A DNA stretch of 64,000 nt from Dyadobacter sp. CY312 (GCF_021390535.1 NZ_JAJUXG010000012.1:248001-312000); one strand, 5' to 3'. Counted from the stretch's first letter, positions 17,301-26,485 are shown. The notes: generated from the sequence alone by a model not told the origin. Program-made: numbers and translations.

Positions 17301-17894
17301 TCAGGGAATAGCCCGCGGAACAACATTGGTAACCTCACCATTTGCTCTTTTCGCATCCAGAGCATGAGCCTCCTCCTTAGTCCATGCTTCACGGGTGTAG
17401 CGGTTATTCATATCTTCCACAAGCAGATCTTTTCCCCATATAACCTGATCGCGGTCAGAAAAAACAGGAATAAATTCATCGTGGCGCAGATAAACTGCCT
17501 GTTTGGGACAAGCTTCCTCGCATAACCCGCAGAAGATACAACGCAGCATGTTAACTTCATAAACGGCTGCATATTTCTCTTCTCTGTAAAGAGTTTCCTC
17601 TCCTTTTACACGTTCTGCAGCAACCATAGATATTGCTTCTGCAGGACAGGCAACAGCGCACAACCCGCAGGCTGTACATCTTTCCCGTCCATCTTCGTCT
17701 CTTTTAAGAATATGACGTCCGCGGAAGACCGGCCCAAGGTAGCGTTTTACTTCAGGGTATTGTATGGTGACCTTTTTCGCAAAAAAGTGCTTGATGGTAA
17801 TTGCCAGACCGGTAGCAATAGCCGGCAGGTAGGCGCGTTCCATCAGCGTCATTTCTTTATTGCTTACTTGCTTCGATCGATTAGTCAATTGCAT
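17301..17894 (-). CDS. nuoI: NADH-quinone oxidoreductase subunit I
   Basis: A 197-residue peripheral-arm subunit carrying clusters N6a and N6b. Two classical 4Fe-4S motifs are present, CTACGLCAVACPAEAI (about 77-92) and CIFCGLCEEACPKQAVYL (about 122-139), with the expected spacing. An N-terminal amphipathic helix (YLPAIATGLAITIKHFF) associates with the membrane arm. The annotated start gives a 17-residue leader, and a later Met (about codon 18) is a possible alternative. The gene lies 21 bp after nuoH and 40 bp before nuoJ in the operon. Confidence 0.95.
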   Translation of the reverse strand: MQLTNRSKQVSNKEMTLMERAYLPAIATGLAITIKHFFAKKVTIQYPEVKRYLGPVFRGRHILKRDEDGRERCTACGLCAVACPAEAISMVAAERVKGEETLYREEKYAAVYEVNMLRCIFCGLCEEACPKQAVYLRHDEFIPVFSDRDQVIWGKDLLVEDMNNRYTREAWTKEEAHALDAKRANGEVTNVVPRAIP

Positions 17895-17915
17895 GGCAAA
17901 CTGTATTATATGTTT

Positions 17916-18995
17916 TTAATTCAACCAGGCTGTAATCAACGGCTTAAGAAATAATACCGCCGCACCTGTGATAATAATGTTAAAGATAGCCAGAGGAATC
18001 AGTTTTTTCCATCCCAGATTCATCAGCTGATCATAACGGAACCGCGGGATTGTCCAGCGTACCCACATATAGAAAAATATAAAGAATAGCGCCTTTCCGA
18101 AGAATACTGCAGTACCTATAAGCGTCGCGATGTTGTGTCCGGTTTGCGATCCCAGTGCAGCAGTGAGTTGATTGTAAACCCAATCCATACCCGGATAGTT
18201 ATACCCACCAAAATAAAGGACTGATATAATCGCCGACGACACGAACATGTTGATGTATTCAGCAAACAGATAAAAGCCAAGTTTCATACTTCCGTACTCG
18301 GTATGGTATCCACCTACAAGTTCTGTTTCGCATTCCGGAAGGTCGAAAGGTACACGGTTACACTCTGCGAAAGAACAGGTAATAAAAATGATAAAGCCCA
18401 ATGGCTGGTAAAAAATATTCCAGTTTCCGCCATGCTGCTGAGCCACAATTTCACCAAGAGATAGAGAGCTGCTCATCATGAGGATAGCAATGAGCGACAA
18501 TCCCATTGCTACTTCGTAGCTGATGTTTTGAGAGGCGGCACGAATTGCTCCAAGCAAAGAAAATTTGTTATTGGATGCCCAGCCACCGACCATAATACCG
18601 TACACACCAAGCGCAACTACACCAAACACATATAGAATTCCAATGTTTGATTCAACACCTTGCAATACTACTTCGTGACCTTCCCAACGGAAAGTACTAC
18701 CGAATGGAATAACTGCGCTTGCAAGCAGGGCCGTGAGCATAGCTAAGCTTGGACCGGCGATAAAAAGCCATTTGTTTGCTAGAGCCGGAATGAAATCTTC
18801 TTTAAAAAACATTTTTCCAGCATCAGCAAGTGGCTGAAGTAAACCTCCTGGTCCCGCACGGTTTGGCCCCATACGATCCTGAATAAAACCGGCCACTTTT
18901 CTTTCTCCCCATGTGGAATACATGGCGATGACGAGGGTCAGGGCAAACACAACAACGATTGTGATGGTTTTGATGACAAACTCCGTTAATTCCAT
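17916..18995 (-). CDS. nuoH: NADH-quinone oxidoreductase subunit H
   Basis: A 359-residue polytopic subunit that forms the quinone-binding chamber at the junction of the two arms of complex I. It has about eight membrane helices. Conserved segments are ERKVAGFIQDRMGPNRAGPGGLLQPLADAGKMF near residue 30 (the quinone-site loop; quoted parts ERKVAGFIQDRMGPNRAGPG and LADAGK), SYEVAMGLSLIA and FDLPECETELVGGYHTEY. The C-terminus contains RWTIPRFRYDQLMNLGWK. Length is normal and all key acidic residues of the loops are retained. Confidence 0.96.
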   Translation of the reverse strand: MELTEFVIKTITIVVVFALTLVIAMYSTWGERKVAGFIQDRMGPNRAGPGGLLQPLADAGKMFFKEDFIPALANKWLFIAGPSLAMLTALLASAVIPFGSTFRWEGHEVVLQGVESNIGILYVFGVVALGVYGIMVGGWASNNKFSLLGAIRAASQNISYEVAMGLSLIAILMMSSSLSLGEIVAQQHGGNWNIFYQPLGFIIFITCSFAECNRVPFDLPECETELVGGYHTEYGSMKLGFYLFAEYINMFVSSAIISVLYFGGYNYPGMDWVYNQLTAALGSQTGHNIATLIGTAVFFGKALFFIFFYMWVRWTIPRFRYDQLMNLGWKKLIPLAIFNIIITGAAVLFLKPLITAWLN

Positions 18996-19042
18996 TTTCT
19001 AGTTCACAGTTATTTAATGAATCACTTCCGGTGTTTTGGAAG

Positions 19043-20158
19043 TTAGTTATTTTGAGCTAATAATGAGCGATGATTCGCTTTGTCGTTGTTTTCGATACTT
19101 TGCTCACGAATGGTTTCTGTATCGGTTACGTAAGGGCGGCTATCATCAATATTTTTGAACTGAGTTGCAGCCAGCTTCAAGGCGAAATCAGGTTTTTTAA
19201 CAAGATCAGCACGGTATTTATTAGCAGATATCACCGAACTGCGTTTCACCTTTGTCGGCCCTTCGAGAACCCAGTCACTGGTTTTCTTTCTTTCAAACCG
19301 GCAGGTGTTGCAAATGAATTCATTCACTTCACCCCAGGTATTTTTTCTGGCAGTTACTCTGATCACCTCGTCTCCGCGATACCAAACGGTAACTTTTCCT
19401 GAGCATTTTTCACAATCACAATGCGCATCTTCCGGTTTGGAGAACCACACGCGATTTTTAAATCGGAACGTTTTATCCGTTAATGCACCAACAGGACATA
19501 CATCAATCACGTTTCCTGAAAAATCGTTGTCAATAGCTTTTTCTATATAGGTACTGATTTCGGATGCATCGCCGCGGCCCATCACCCCATGTTCTCTTTT
19601 ATTGGTGATCTGATCAGCGGTGTAAACACAACGGTAGCAAAGAATGCACCTGGTCATGTGAAGCTGAACATAAGGGCCAATATCGATCTTATCGAAGGTT
19701 CTGCGCTCTTCTTCGTACCGTGTTTTGGCAGATCCATGCTCAAAAGCAAAATCCTGCAAATGGCATTCACCAGCCTGATCGCATATAGGGCAATCAAGAG
19801 GGTGGTTTATCAATAGAAACTCAACAATGCTTTTGCGGGTATCCAATACAGCAGGGTTGGTTGTGTTTTCCACTACCATTCCTTCCTGTACCTGCGTGAT
19901 ACAAGAGGGTACAAGCTTAGGCATTGGACGTGGATCTTTGGCCGAACCTTGTGCAACGCGGACAAGGCATGCCCGGCATTTTCCGCCAGAAGCCGGAAGT
20001 GGTTTATAGTAACACATTGCCGGAGGAACCAATCCTGCCTGTGTTTCGTCTGCTTCTGCAATTTTACGTGCAGCTTGCATGATGGTTGTTCCAGGCGCTA
20101 CTTCGACTTCAATGCCGTCGAAAGTAATTTTTATCAATTGTGGTTTTACTTCTTCCAT
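19043..20158 (-). CDS. nuoG: NADH-quinone oxidoreductase subunit G, short form
   Basis: A 371-residue iron-sulfur subunit. It has the N-terminal 2Fe-2S ferredoxin domain (CYYKPLPASGGKCRACLVRV, about 49-68), the His-Cys 4Fe-4S region (HPLDCPICDQAGECHLQDF, about 114), a second cluster site (CILCYRCVYTAD, about 161) and a further Cys-rich stretch (CDCEKCSGK and FICNTCRFERKK). It then ends in a charged tail. The long molybdopterin-oxidoreductase-like domain that makes E. coli NuoG about 900 residues is absent; short NuoG forms of this kind are, to my knowledge, common in Bacteroidota. It starts 6 bp after the membrane glycosyltransferase-like gene and is followed by nuoH after 47 bp. Confidence 0.92.
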   Translation of the reverse strand: MEEVKPQLIKITFDGIEVEVAPGTTIMQAARKIAEADETQAGLVPPAMCYYKPLPASGGKCRACLVRVAQGSAKDPRPMPKLVPSCITQVQEGMVVENTTNPAVLDTRKSIVEFLLINHPLDCPICDQAGECHLQDFAFEHGSAKTRYEEERRTFDKIDIGPYVQLHMTRCILCYRCVYTADQITNKREHGVMGRGDASEISTYIEKAIDNDFSGNVIDVCPVGALTDKTFRFKNRVWFSKPEDAHCDCEKCSGKVTVWYRGDEVIRVTARKNTWGEVNEFICNTCRFERKKTSDWVLEGPTKVKRSSVISANKYRADLVKKPDFALKLAATQFKNIDDSRPYVTDTETIREQSIENNDKANHRSLLAQNN

Positions 20159-20164
20159 GCGAAA

Positions 20165-21703
20165 TTATAATTCAATATTCTGCAATATTTTACTTTCGTA
20201 TATATCGTAAGGCCCAATGGTTGAGCTAAATTTAAGTGTATTCCCGAAACTGTAATTCAGGATGTTTTTCGGGAAATTTCCACGATCTGTTATCACATAG
20301 TGAATCTGCCCTTTATCTATCATATTACGAAACTCTGAAAAATCAAAAGTTTGGTTTTTATTGGCTAGATACACCAAATCTTTAAAAGGTGTCAGCGTTT
20401 GATTGTAAAGAAAATGTCGGATAAAATAGTCCGATGTAGTTTTACTCTCTACCGAAATCCAATCCTCCTTCTTTAACCCTTTTTCAGTAAGCAGGTACTC
20501 AGCTACTTTTCGTTGCTCAATGTAAGTTGCGCTTTGATCATTTAACAGCACATTTTTGTAAGTCATGAAAACAAACAAAGTACAATAAAAATACACAAAT
20601 AACAGATAAAGTGATATACCTATGCGCCCAAATTCTCCTCCAATTTTACTTCTCTCATTTTTGTCGGTGAAAAAAGCCGCGATTTGTATTACAGCTAAGA
20701 TAAGGTAATCCTGATAATAGCCAACACCAGCTCCTATTTTCAGACTTGTGAGTGTTGCGAAGAGAAAAAATAAGGGGCTGGCAATAGATAAAAATAGAAA
20801 AAACGAAGTTGGTCTTTTCACAAAGTGATAGGCGCTAATCATCAAATTTAATACCATTAGCATTGCAAATTGCAAAACCCAACTTTTCAGAGTCCAGTCA
20901 TAGAACCAGTCGAAACTGGTTGAATTAGCAACCCCGCCTATAATATTGGTGAAAAATAGTGGAATCGTGTTAACAGGAAGTATGAGGAGGTGGAGACAAA
21001 AAAACAGTACTCCGGCCAGCGTTATCCTGAATAGCATTTTCCACTGCCGGATGACTATAAAATAGACTCCGATAGCAATGGAATGAATTGCCCCGCTTTG
21101 TTTTACAAAAAATGCCGACACAGCGATAAAAATGGCAAGATACCACCAAGCTTCGCTGTTTTTATCCGAATTAGCTGCTTTGTAAATAGTCAGCAGCAAT
21201 ACTGAAGTAAGCAAAACTAAAAGACTATCGGGCCTGGACCCTGTTAGCAGCCAAAAAGCGAGGACATGATAAATGAATAGAGCAGATAATACAGATACTA
21301 TCCTGTTTCTTATCGATACCAGATATACCATATACCCGGATAACACACTCGCTAAAATTGTAAATCCAATGGAAAAGGCCCGGCTGGCAAGGAAAACCTT
21401 ATGAACTTCGAATGCGGTCCAGCTGGTTAGTTTGTAAAAGAACGAAACAATGGAAAAGTAGAGAGGGGTATATTGTGTCAACCTGAATGGTGCTTCTTCA
21501 GGATTCGTATATATCGGATCTCCGTTTATGAGCAGCTGTATAGGAAGTATAGTGCTTGTTTCACTGCCCGATATATCGGGCAGATAGCTTAAACTTGCCT
21601 TGGTTTTTACGATAAGAAGTACAGCAAAGCTTACTAATCCGAAAATACAGGAAAAGAAAAGAATGTTTCTATTAAGCCAACTGTACCAATTACTCAAACT
21701 CAT
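20165..21703 (-). CDS. polytopic membrane protein, glycosyltransferase (GT39/ArnT-like) type, inside the nuo operon
   Basis: A 512-residue protein with about eleven hydrophobic helices over residues 1-390 and a soluble C-terminal domain (about 400-512). The first extracytoplasmic loop (YLPDISGSETSTILPIQLL, then TQYTPLYFSIVSFFYKLT) resembles lipid-linked-sugar glycosyltransferases of the GT39/GT83 or DUF2029 type. The family usually has an acidic catalytic residue in this loop, here D43 or E48. The start codon overlaps the nuoF stop by one base (TAATG) and its stop is 6 bp before nuoG, so it is translated as part of the nuo transcript. No role in complex I is known for such proteins. Donor and acceptor are unknown, and membership is inferred from topology and loop pattern. 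Confidence 0.75.
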   Translation of the reverse strand: MSLSNWYSWLNRNILFFSCIFGLVSFAVLLIVKTKASLSYLPDISGSETSTILPIQLLINGDPIYTNPEEAPFRLTQYTPLYFSIVSFFYKLTSWTAFEVHKVFLASRAFSIGFTILASVLSGYMVYLVSIRNRIVSVLSALFIYHVLAFWLLTGSRPDSLLVLLTSVLLLTIYKAANSDKNSEAWWYLAIFIAVSAFFVKQSGAIHSIAIGVYFIVIRQWKMLFRITLAGVLFFCLHLLILPVNTIPLFFTNIIGGVANSTSFDWFYDWTLKSWVLQFAMLMVLNLMISAYHFVKRPTSFFLFLSIASPLFFLFATLTSLKIGAGVGYYQDYLILAVIQIAAFFTDKNERSKIGGEFGRIGISLYLLFVYFYCTLFVFMTYKNVLLNDQSATYIEQRKVAEYLLTEKGLKKEDWISVESKTTSDYFIRHFLYNQTLTPFKDLVYLANKNQTFDFSEFRNMIDKGQIHYVITDRGNFPKNILNYSFGNTLKFSSTIGPYDIYESKILQNIEL

Positions 21704-23043
21704 TATACCAATGTCATTTCACCCATATAAACAGCACCGGGTTGTGAAGCTTCTTGCGGATGAGTAATATGCCAAACAAATTCGTCGCGGAAGTGCCTTA
21801 TTGCGCTGGCAACAGGCCATGCAGCTGCATCCCCAAGCGGACAAATTGTATTTCCTTCTATTTTTTTAGAGATATCCACCAGCAGATCAATGTCGTGCAT
21901 GCTTCCATGTCCGTGCTCAATTCGGTGAAGCACTTTCTCCATCCAGCCAGTTCCTTCACGGCACGGGCTGCACTGCCCGCAAGATTCGTGATGGTAGAAG
22001 CGTGAAAAATTCCAGGTATTCCTTACGATACATGCCGTCTCGTCAAAAACGATAAATCCGCCGGAACCCAACATTGTTCCGGTTGCAAAACCGCCGTCCG
22101 AAAGTGATTCGTAACTCATTAGCCGGTCTTCACCATTCGCGGTTTTGGTGATTAGATGTGCTGGCAGAATCGGGACAGAAGATCCTCCTGCAACCAATGC
22201 TTTAAGATGATGACCCTTGCGAATGCCTCCGCAGTACTCATCAGAATTAAGAAACTCATCTACGCTTACGCCTAACTCAATCTCGTATACACCAGGTTTT
22301 TGTATATGACCCGATGCTGAGATGAGCTTGGTTCCCGTACTGCGCCCAACTCCGATTGCTGCGTAAGCATCACCGCCATTGTTAATAATCCATGGCATGT
22401 TGGAGATTGACTCCACGTTGTTGACAACAGTAGGCGACTGATAAAGCCCTTTCACCGCCGGAAATGGTGGTTTATTCCTTGGGTTTCCTCTTTTCCCTTC
22501 CAGAGATTCAAGTAATGCGGTTTCTTCTCCGCAAATATACGCTCCGCCTCCTGGTTGCACCACAAGTTCCAGATCGTAACCGCTTCCAAGTATATTTTTC
22601 CCCAGGAAACCCTGAGCTTTTGCTTCTTCTATGGCTTTTTCCAGAATGCGGATCACATACATCAACTCGCCACGAACGTATATGAAGGATTTGTTGGCTC
22701 CCAATGCATAACTGGAAACGATCATTCCCTCAATTAATAAGTGGGGAATACATTTCATCAGGTGATGATCCTTAAAAGTACCAGGCTCCGACTCATCTGC
22801 ATTACAAACCAGATAACGCGGCACTCCTTCGGGCTTGGCTAGAAACCCCCATTTCATTCCCATCGGAAATCCTGCTCCTCCTCTTCCACGTACGCCCGAT
22901 TTCTTAGCTTCTTCCACAACCTCGTCAGGAGTCATGGTTTTTATTGCTTTTTCAACGGCGACATATCCTCCTTGTTTGCGATAAACTTCGAAGGTTTCGA
23001 TTCCGGGTACGTTTATATGTTCTGTTAATATTTTTCTAGCCAT
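21703..23043 (-). CDS. nuoF: NADH-quinone oxidoreductase subunit F
   Basis: The 446-residue NADH- and FMN-binding subunit with cluster N3. The NADH/FMN region GRGGAGFPMGMKWGFL (about 52-67), the second glycine-rich GGGAYICGEETALLESLEG (about 166-184) and the cluster motif ESCGQCSPCREGTGWM (about 352) are all intact, with the fourth Cys in NTICPLGDAAAWP. Its stop codon overlaps the ATG of the following membrane glycosyltransferase-like gene, instead of leading directly to nuoG as in most organisms. It begins 30 bp after nuoE. Confidence 0.97.
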   Translation of the reverse strand: MARKILTEHINVPGIETFEVYRKQGGYVAVEKAIKTMTPDEVVEEAKKSGVRGRGGAGFPMGMKWGFLAKPEGVPRYLVCNADESEPGTFKDHHLMKCIPHLLIEGMIVSSYALGANKSFIYVRGELMYVIRILEKAIEEAKAQGFLGKNILGSGYDLELVVQPGGGAYICGEETALLESLEGKRGNPRNKPPFPAVKGLYQSPTVVNNVESISNMPWIINNGGDAYAAIGVGRSTGTKLISASGHIQKPGVYEIELGVSVDEFLNSDEYCGGIRKGHHLKALVAGGSSVPILPAHLITKTANGEDRLMSYESLSDGGFATGTMLGSGGFIVFDETACIVRNTWNFSRFYHHESCGQCSPCREGTGWMEKVLHRIEHGHGSMHDIDLLVDISKKIEGNTICPLGDAAAWPVASAIRHFRDEFVWHITHPQEASQPGAVYMGEMTLV

Positions 23044-23073
23044 TGCAGGATCAAATTTTCAGCCTTTGAAGGC

Positions 23074-23571
23074 TTATTTGCTTAATTCGTCTATAATTTC
23101 ATCGACCTTTTCACGGGTCAGATTCATATAAAATTTCTCACGTATCTGGAACACCGGGCCCCAGCCACAGGCTGCAAGACATTCCACTTCTTTTAATGTG
23201 AAAAGTCCGTCAGGCGTAGTTTCCCCGGCCTTAATTCCAAGTTTTTCCTGTAGGTAACCATAGATTTCTTCTCCGCCCATCAAGCAGCAAGGACCAGTAC
23301 GGCAATATTCAATTACATGTTTGCCAACCGCATCGAGGTGATACATGGTGTAAAACGTTGCTACCTCATACACTTCAACGGGCAAAATGTCCAGCAAACC
23401 TGCCACATAGTCCATTACTTCACTACTTACCCATCCCCATTGTTCCTGAGCGACATGCAACACAGGTAGCAAGGCCGACTTCTGGCGTCCGGCCGGGTAA
23501 CGATCTATGATCTCTTTTACTTTCGCCAGTCTTTCGGGAGTAAAAGCAACAGGATTAGATGTTTCAGTCAT
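23074..23571 (-). CDS. nuoE: NADH-quinone oxidoreductase subunit E
   Basis: A 165-residue thioredoxin-like subunit that carries the 2Fe-2S cluster N1a. The N-terminal helical region (PAGRQKSALLPVLHVAQEQW) and the cluster ligands are visible: CRTGPCCLMGG (first pair, about 90) and ECLAACGWGPVFQI (second pair, about 129). Family length is normal. It forms the NADH-dehydrogenase module with NuoF and NuoG, encoded just downstream. Confidence 0.96.
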   Translation of the reverse strand: MTETSNPVAFTPERLAKVKEIIDRYPAGRQKSALLPVLHVAQEQWGWVSSEVMDYVAGLLDILPVEVYEVATFYTMYHLDAVGKHVIEYCRTGPCCLMGGEEIYGYLQEKLGIKAGETTPDGLFTLKEVECLAACGWGPVFQIREKFYMNLTREKVDEIIDELSK

Positions 23572-23651
23572 TTTTATAATATGATCTTATGAAAATCAAA
23601 CGGTTGCCGAATTAGCGGCCTCCGATCAGTTGTTCATTTTAAGTTCGTTAA

Positions 23652-24878
23652 TTAAGCATCAAGCTCTCCTGCAATTACATTCAGACTACTCATTGTAAGA
23701 ATCGCATCTGAAAGCGTACTTCCTTTGCACATCTCAGGGAATGCCTGGTAGTATATAAAACTTGGTCTTCGGAAGTGTAAACGGTATGGTGCCCTTCCGC
23801 CATCGCTGATCAGGTAGAAACCAAGCTCACCGTTGCCTCCTTCTACTGCGTGATAAACCTCTCCGTGTGGAGCATCTATTTCGCCCATCACGATTTTGAA
23901 ATGGTAAATAAGTGCTTCCATGCTACCATAAACCTCTTTTTTAGGAGGTAAATAATATTCAGGAGCGTCAGCATAGTATGGACCTTCCGGTAGATTGTTG
24001 AGCGCCTGTTCTACGATTTTCAGGCTTTGCCACATTTCTTCTATACGTACATTGTATCTATCAAATGTGTCACCGCTTTGCCCGATCGGAATGCTGAAAT
24101 CGAAATCTTCATAAGAAGAATAAGGATTCATTACCCTCACATCATAGTCGAGCCCGGCTGCTCTGAGGTTTGGGCCTGTAAAGCCATAAGAAAGTGCTCT
24201 TTCCAGAGATATACCACCAACGTTGATGGTACGGTCCATAAAGATCCTGTTACGACTCATCAACTTTTCAAACTCTTGTAGTACAGGAGGAAAAGTTTTG
24301 ATGAAATCACGGATTTTGCGAATTGCTGTACTAGACAGGTCACGTTCCATCCCTCCGATACGCCCCATGTTGGTGGTAAGCCGTGCACCGCACACTTCCT
24401 CATAAATCTCATAGATATCCTCACGTTTTTGCATAACGTACAAGAATCCGGAGAAAGCTCCTGTGTCAACACCAAGGATACTGTTGCATATTAAATGGTC
24501 GGAGATACGTGCCAGTTCCATCATGATCACGCGTATGTATTGAGCGCGCTTGGGAACTTCAATCTGTAGTAATTTCTCAACTGTCATGTGCCATCCGAAG
24601 TTGTTGATCGGAGAGGAACAATAGTTCATGCGGTCTGTCAGCGTGGTTATCTGATAGAACGGTCGCCTTTCAGCAATTTTTTCGAAGGCACGATGTATGT
24701 AACCAATGGTTTGTTCACCAGAAACGATCTTTTCGCCATCCATTTTCAGGATGTTTTGAAAAATTCCGTGTGTAGCAGGGTGAGTCGGACCGAGGTTTAG
24801 CGTTGTTAATTCTTCTACCAATTCAGGTAACTCGGCCTGAGAAGGTACGTTATGTGGTAATAATTCAATATCTGCCAT
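23652..24878 (-). CDS. nuoD: NADH-quinone oxidoreductase subunit D
   Basis: A 408-residue 49-kDa-type subunit that forms the quinone site with NuoB. Conserved stretches include TLNLGPTHPATHGIFQNIL (about 27-45), EKIAERRPFYQ, YIRVIMMELARISDHL (about 136-151), GRIGGMERDLS and the C-terminal PSFIYYQAFPEMCKGSTLSD ahead of a slightly altered end (SLNVIAGELDA, where D/R-type ends are usual). NuoC is a separate gene here, not fused. The gap to nuoE is 80 bp. Confidence 0.97.
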   Translation of the reverse strand: MADIELLPHNVPSQAELPELVEELTTLNLGPTHPATHGIFQNILKMDGEKIVSGEQTIGYIHRAFEKIAERRPFYQITTLTDRMNYCSSPINNFGWHMTVEKLLQIEVPKRAQYIRVIMMELARISDHLICNSILGVDTGAFSGFLYVMQKREDIYEIYEEVCGARLTTNMGRIGGMERDLSSTAIRKIRDFIKTFPPVLQEFEKLMSRNRIFMDRTINVGGISLERALSYGFTGPNLRAAGLDYDVRVMNPYSSYEDFDFSIPIGQSGDTFDRYNVRIEEMWQSLKIVEQALNNLPEGPYYADAPEYYLPPKKEVYGSMEALIYHFKIVMGEIDAPHGEVYHAVEGGNGELGFYLISDGGRAPYRLHFRRPSFIYYQAFPEMCKGSTLSDAILTMSSLNVIAGELDA

Positions 24879-24901
24879 AGCTTACTTTGTTCAGTAACGG
24901 G

Positions 24902-25402
24902 TTATCGGCCAAAAAGAGCGTCGATTTTATCCTCACGAGTTGCATCTTCCAGCGGATATTCCTTGCGCATTGGAAAGTAATCCATCTCTTCAATATTCAG
25001 GATACGAATCAGGTTAGGATGGCCGTCAAAAAGGATTCCGTAAAAGTCGAAGGTTTCACGCTCCATCCAGTTTGCAGAAGCATAAAGTCCTGTTGCAGTA
25101 GGAATGTGAATGTCTGCTTCCGGAATATATACTTTAATACGAATACGGAAATTATGAATGAAACTGTGCAGGTGATACACGACCATAAACTCCTGTCCCT
25201 TGTTCTCGGGATACTGCACACCAGTTAAATCCGTAAGGAAATTGATCTGATATGATTTATGATCTTTCAGAAACTCCAGAACAGGGATAATATCTTCCCT
25301 GGTTGTTGAGAGTGTCAGCAATCCGTATGGCTCTTCAAAGTCATACACCTGCTCACCAAATTTTCCCAATAGCTCTTCTGCTACTTCCTGGTTACTTAGC
25401 AT
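24902..25402 (-). CDS. nuoC: NADH-quinone oxidoreductase subunit C
   Basis: A 166-residue 30-kDa-type subunit. The family segment ANWMERETFDFYGILFDGHP (about 109-128), then RILNIEEMDYFPMRKEYPL, identifies it. It is not fused to NuoD; the gap to nuoD is 23 bp and to nuoB 7 bp. The tail ends in EDKIDALFGR. Confidence 0.96.
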   Translation of the reverse strand: MLSNQEVAEELLGKFGEQVYDFEEPYGLLTLSTTREDIIPVLEFLKDHKSYQINFLTDLTGVQYPENKGQEFMVVYHLHSFIHNFRIRIKVYIPEADIHIPTATGLYASANWMERETFDFYGILFDGHPNLIRILNIEEMDYFPMRKEYPLEDATREDKIDALFGR

Positions 25403-25409
25403 AGGGTAA

Positions 25410-25952
25410 TTATTGAATATTATATGATGCTAACAAATGTTGATATTCATCCGTATTTCTTCTGCGGAGTTTTTCATTCTGTGCCAGATATTGAATGTGC
25501 ATCAGTCCGTCAATAATCTGTTCAGGACGCGGAGGGCATCCTGGCACGTAGCAGTCTACGGGAATAATACGGTCAATTCCCTGTAAAACGCTGTATGTAT
25601 CGAAAATACCACCGCTGGAAGCACATGCTCCCACGGCAAGAACCCAACGTGGTTCCGCCATCTGGAGATATACCTGCTTCACTACAGGTGCCATTTTTTT
25701 CGCGATGGTACCCATCACCATCAGAAGGTCTGCCTGGCGGGGTGAAAAACTCGGACGTTCGGAACCGAAACGGGATATATCGTAATGGGCTCCCATAGTT
25801 GCCATGAACTCAATACCGCAGCATGAAGTGGCAAATGGAAGTGGCCATAAAGAATAACTTCGCGCCAGACCTATCGCTTCATCAAATGAGGTAGCAAAAA
25901 AACCTGATCCACTATGTCCTTGCGGTGCTTCCGCTATAGTTACTTCTTTCAT
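25410..25952 (-). CDS. nuoB: NADH-quinone oxidoreductase subunit B
   Basis: A 180-residue PSST-type subunit carrying terminal cluster N2 and forming the quinone pocket with NuoD. The adjacent cysteine pair (PFATSCCGIEFMATMGAHYD, about 38-57), the GACASSGGIFDTYSVLQGID segment and the final ligand in VDCYVPGCPPRPEQIIDGL are intact. The gap to nuoA (115 bp) is the longest in the upstream part of the operon and contains a short dispersed repeat. Confidence 0.97.
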   Translation of the reverse strand: MKEVTIAEAPQGHSGSGFFATSFDEAIGLARSYSLWPLPFATSCCGIEFMATMGAHYDISRFGSERPSFSPRQADLLMVMGTIAKKMAPVVKQVYLQMAEPRWVLAVGACASSGGIFDTYSVLQGIDRIIPVDCYVPGCPPRPEQIIDGLMHIQYLAQNEKLRRRNTDEYQHLLASYNIQ

Positions 25953-25959
25953 GATTTAT

Positions 25960-25992
25960 AAGCTTTTGGCTGTAAGCGTTGAGCTGTCAGCC
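25960..25992. repeat. AGCT/TAGC-type short intergenic repeat, nuoA-nuoB gap
   Basis: The sequence AAGCTTTTGGCTGTAAGCGT and its continuation GAGCTGTCAGCC resemble the short AGCT/TAGC-rich elements in the uronate region (48982, 49168, 50441, 53176). They share alternating GCT and AGC words that can fold on themselves. Confidence 0.45.
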
Positions 25993-26067
25993 AGATTTGT
26001 CAATATAACTGATTCCTCTTTGAGACGATATGCTTGTTTGTAAAATTCTCAGGAGAGGAAGCGGGTG

Positions 26068-26445
26068 TTACTCTTCCCAGTTCAATACTCCTTTACGAAT
26101 TATATAGTAGAATCCGGACAGTAACATCGCCATGAACAATAACATTTCAACAAAGCCAAACATTCCCAGTTCTTTGAAATTAACTGCCCATGGATACATA
26201 AAGATTACCTCCACATCAAACAACACAAAAAGAATCGCCACAAGAAAGTACTTTACAGATATGGGTGTTCTTGCGTCACCAACAGATTCGATACCACATT
26301 CAAATGGATCATCTTTGAGTTTGCTTTTACGGCTGGGTCCGATCAAATGCGTTACGATCATTGTGCCGCCTATAAATCCTGCTGCCAGCAGAAACTGAAC
26401 GAGAATAGGCAGGTAGTCCGAAGGGAAATATGAATTCTTCATCAA
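26068..26445 (-). CDS. nuoA: NADH-quinone oxidoreductase subunit A
   Basis: A 125-residue subunit with three membrane helices. The conserved loop DDPFECGIESVGDARTPISV (about 41-60) and the second helix ending in DVEVIFMYPWAVNF (about 75-88) are diagnostic. It is the first gene of the operon, with a promoter-like sequence 41 bp upstream. Confidence 0.96.
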   Translation of the reverse strand: MMKNSYFPSDYLPILVQFLLAAGFIGGTMIVTHLIGPSRKSKLKDDPFECGIESVGDARTPISVKYFLVAILFVLFDVEVIFMYPWAVNFKELGMFGFVEMLLFMAMLLSGFYYIIRKGVLNWEE

Positions 26446-26485
26446 TAACTTTATTTCAAAAAGTAATAACTCTTCCTGTATCAGT

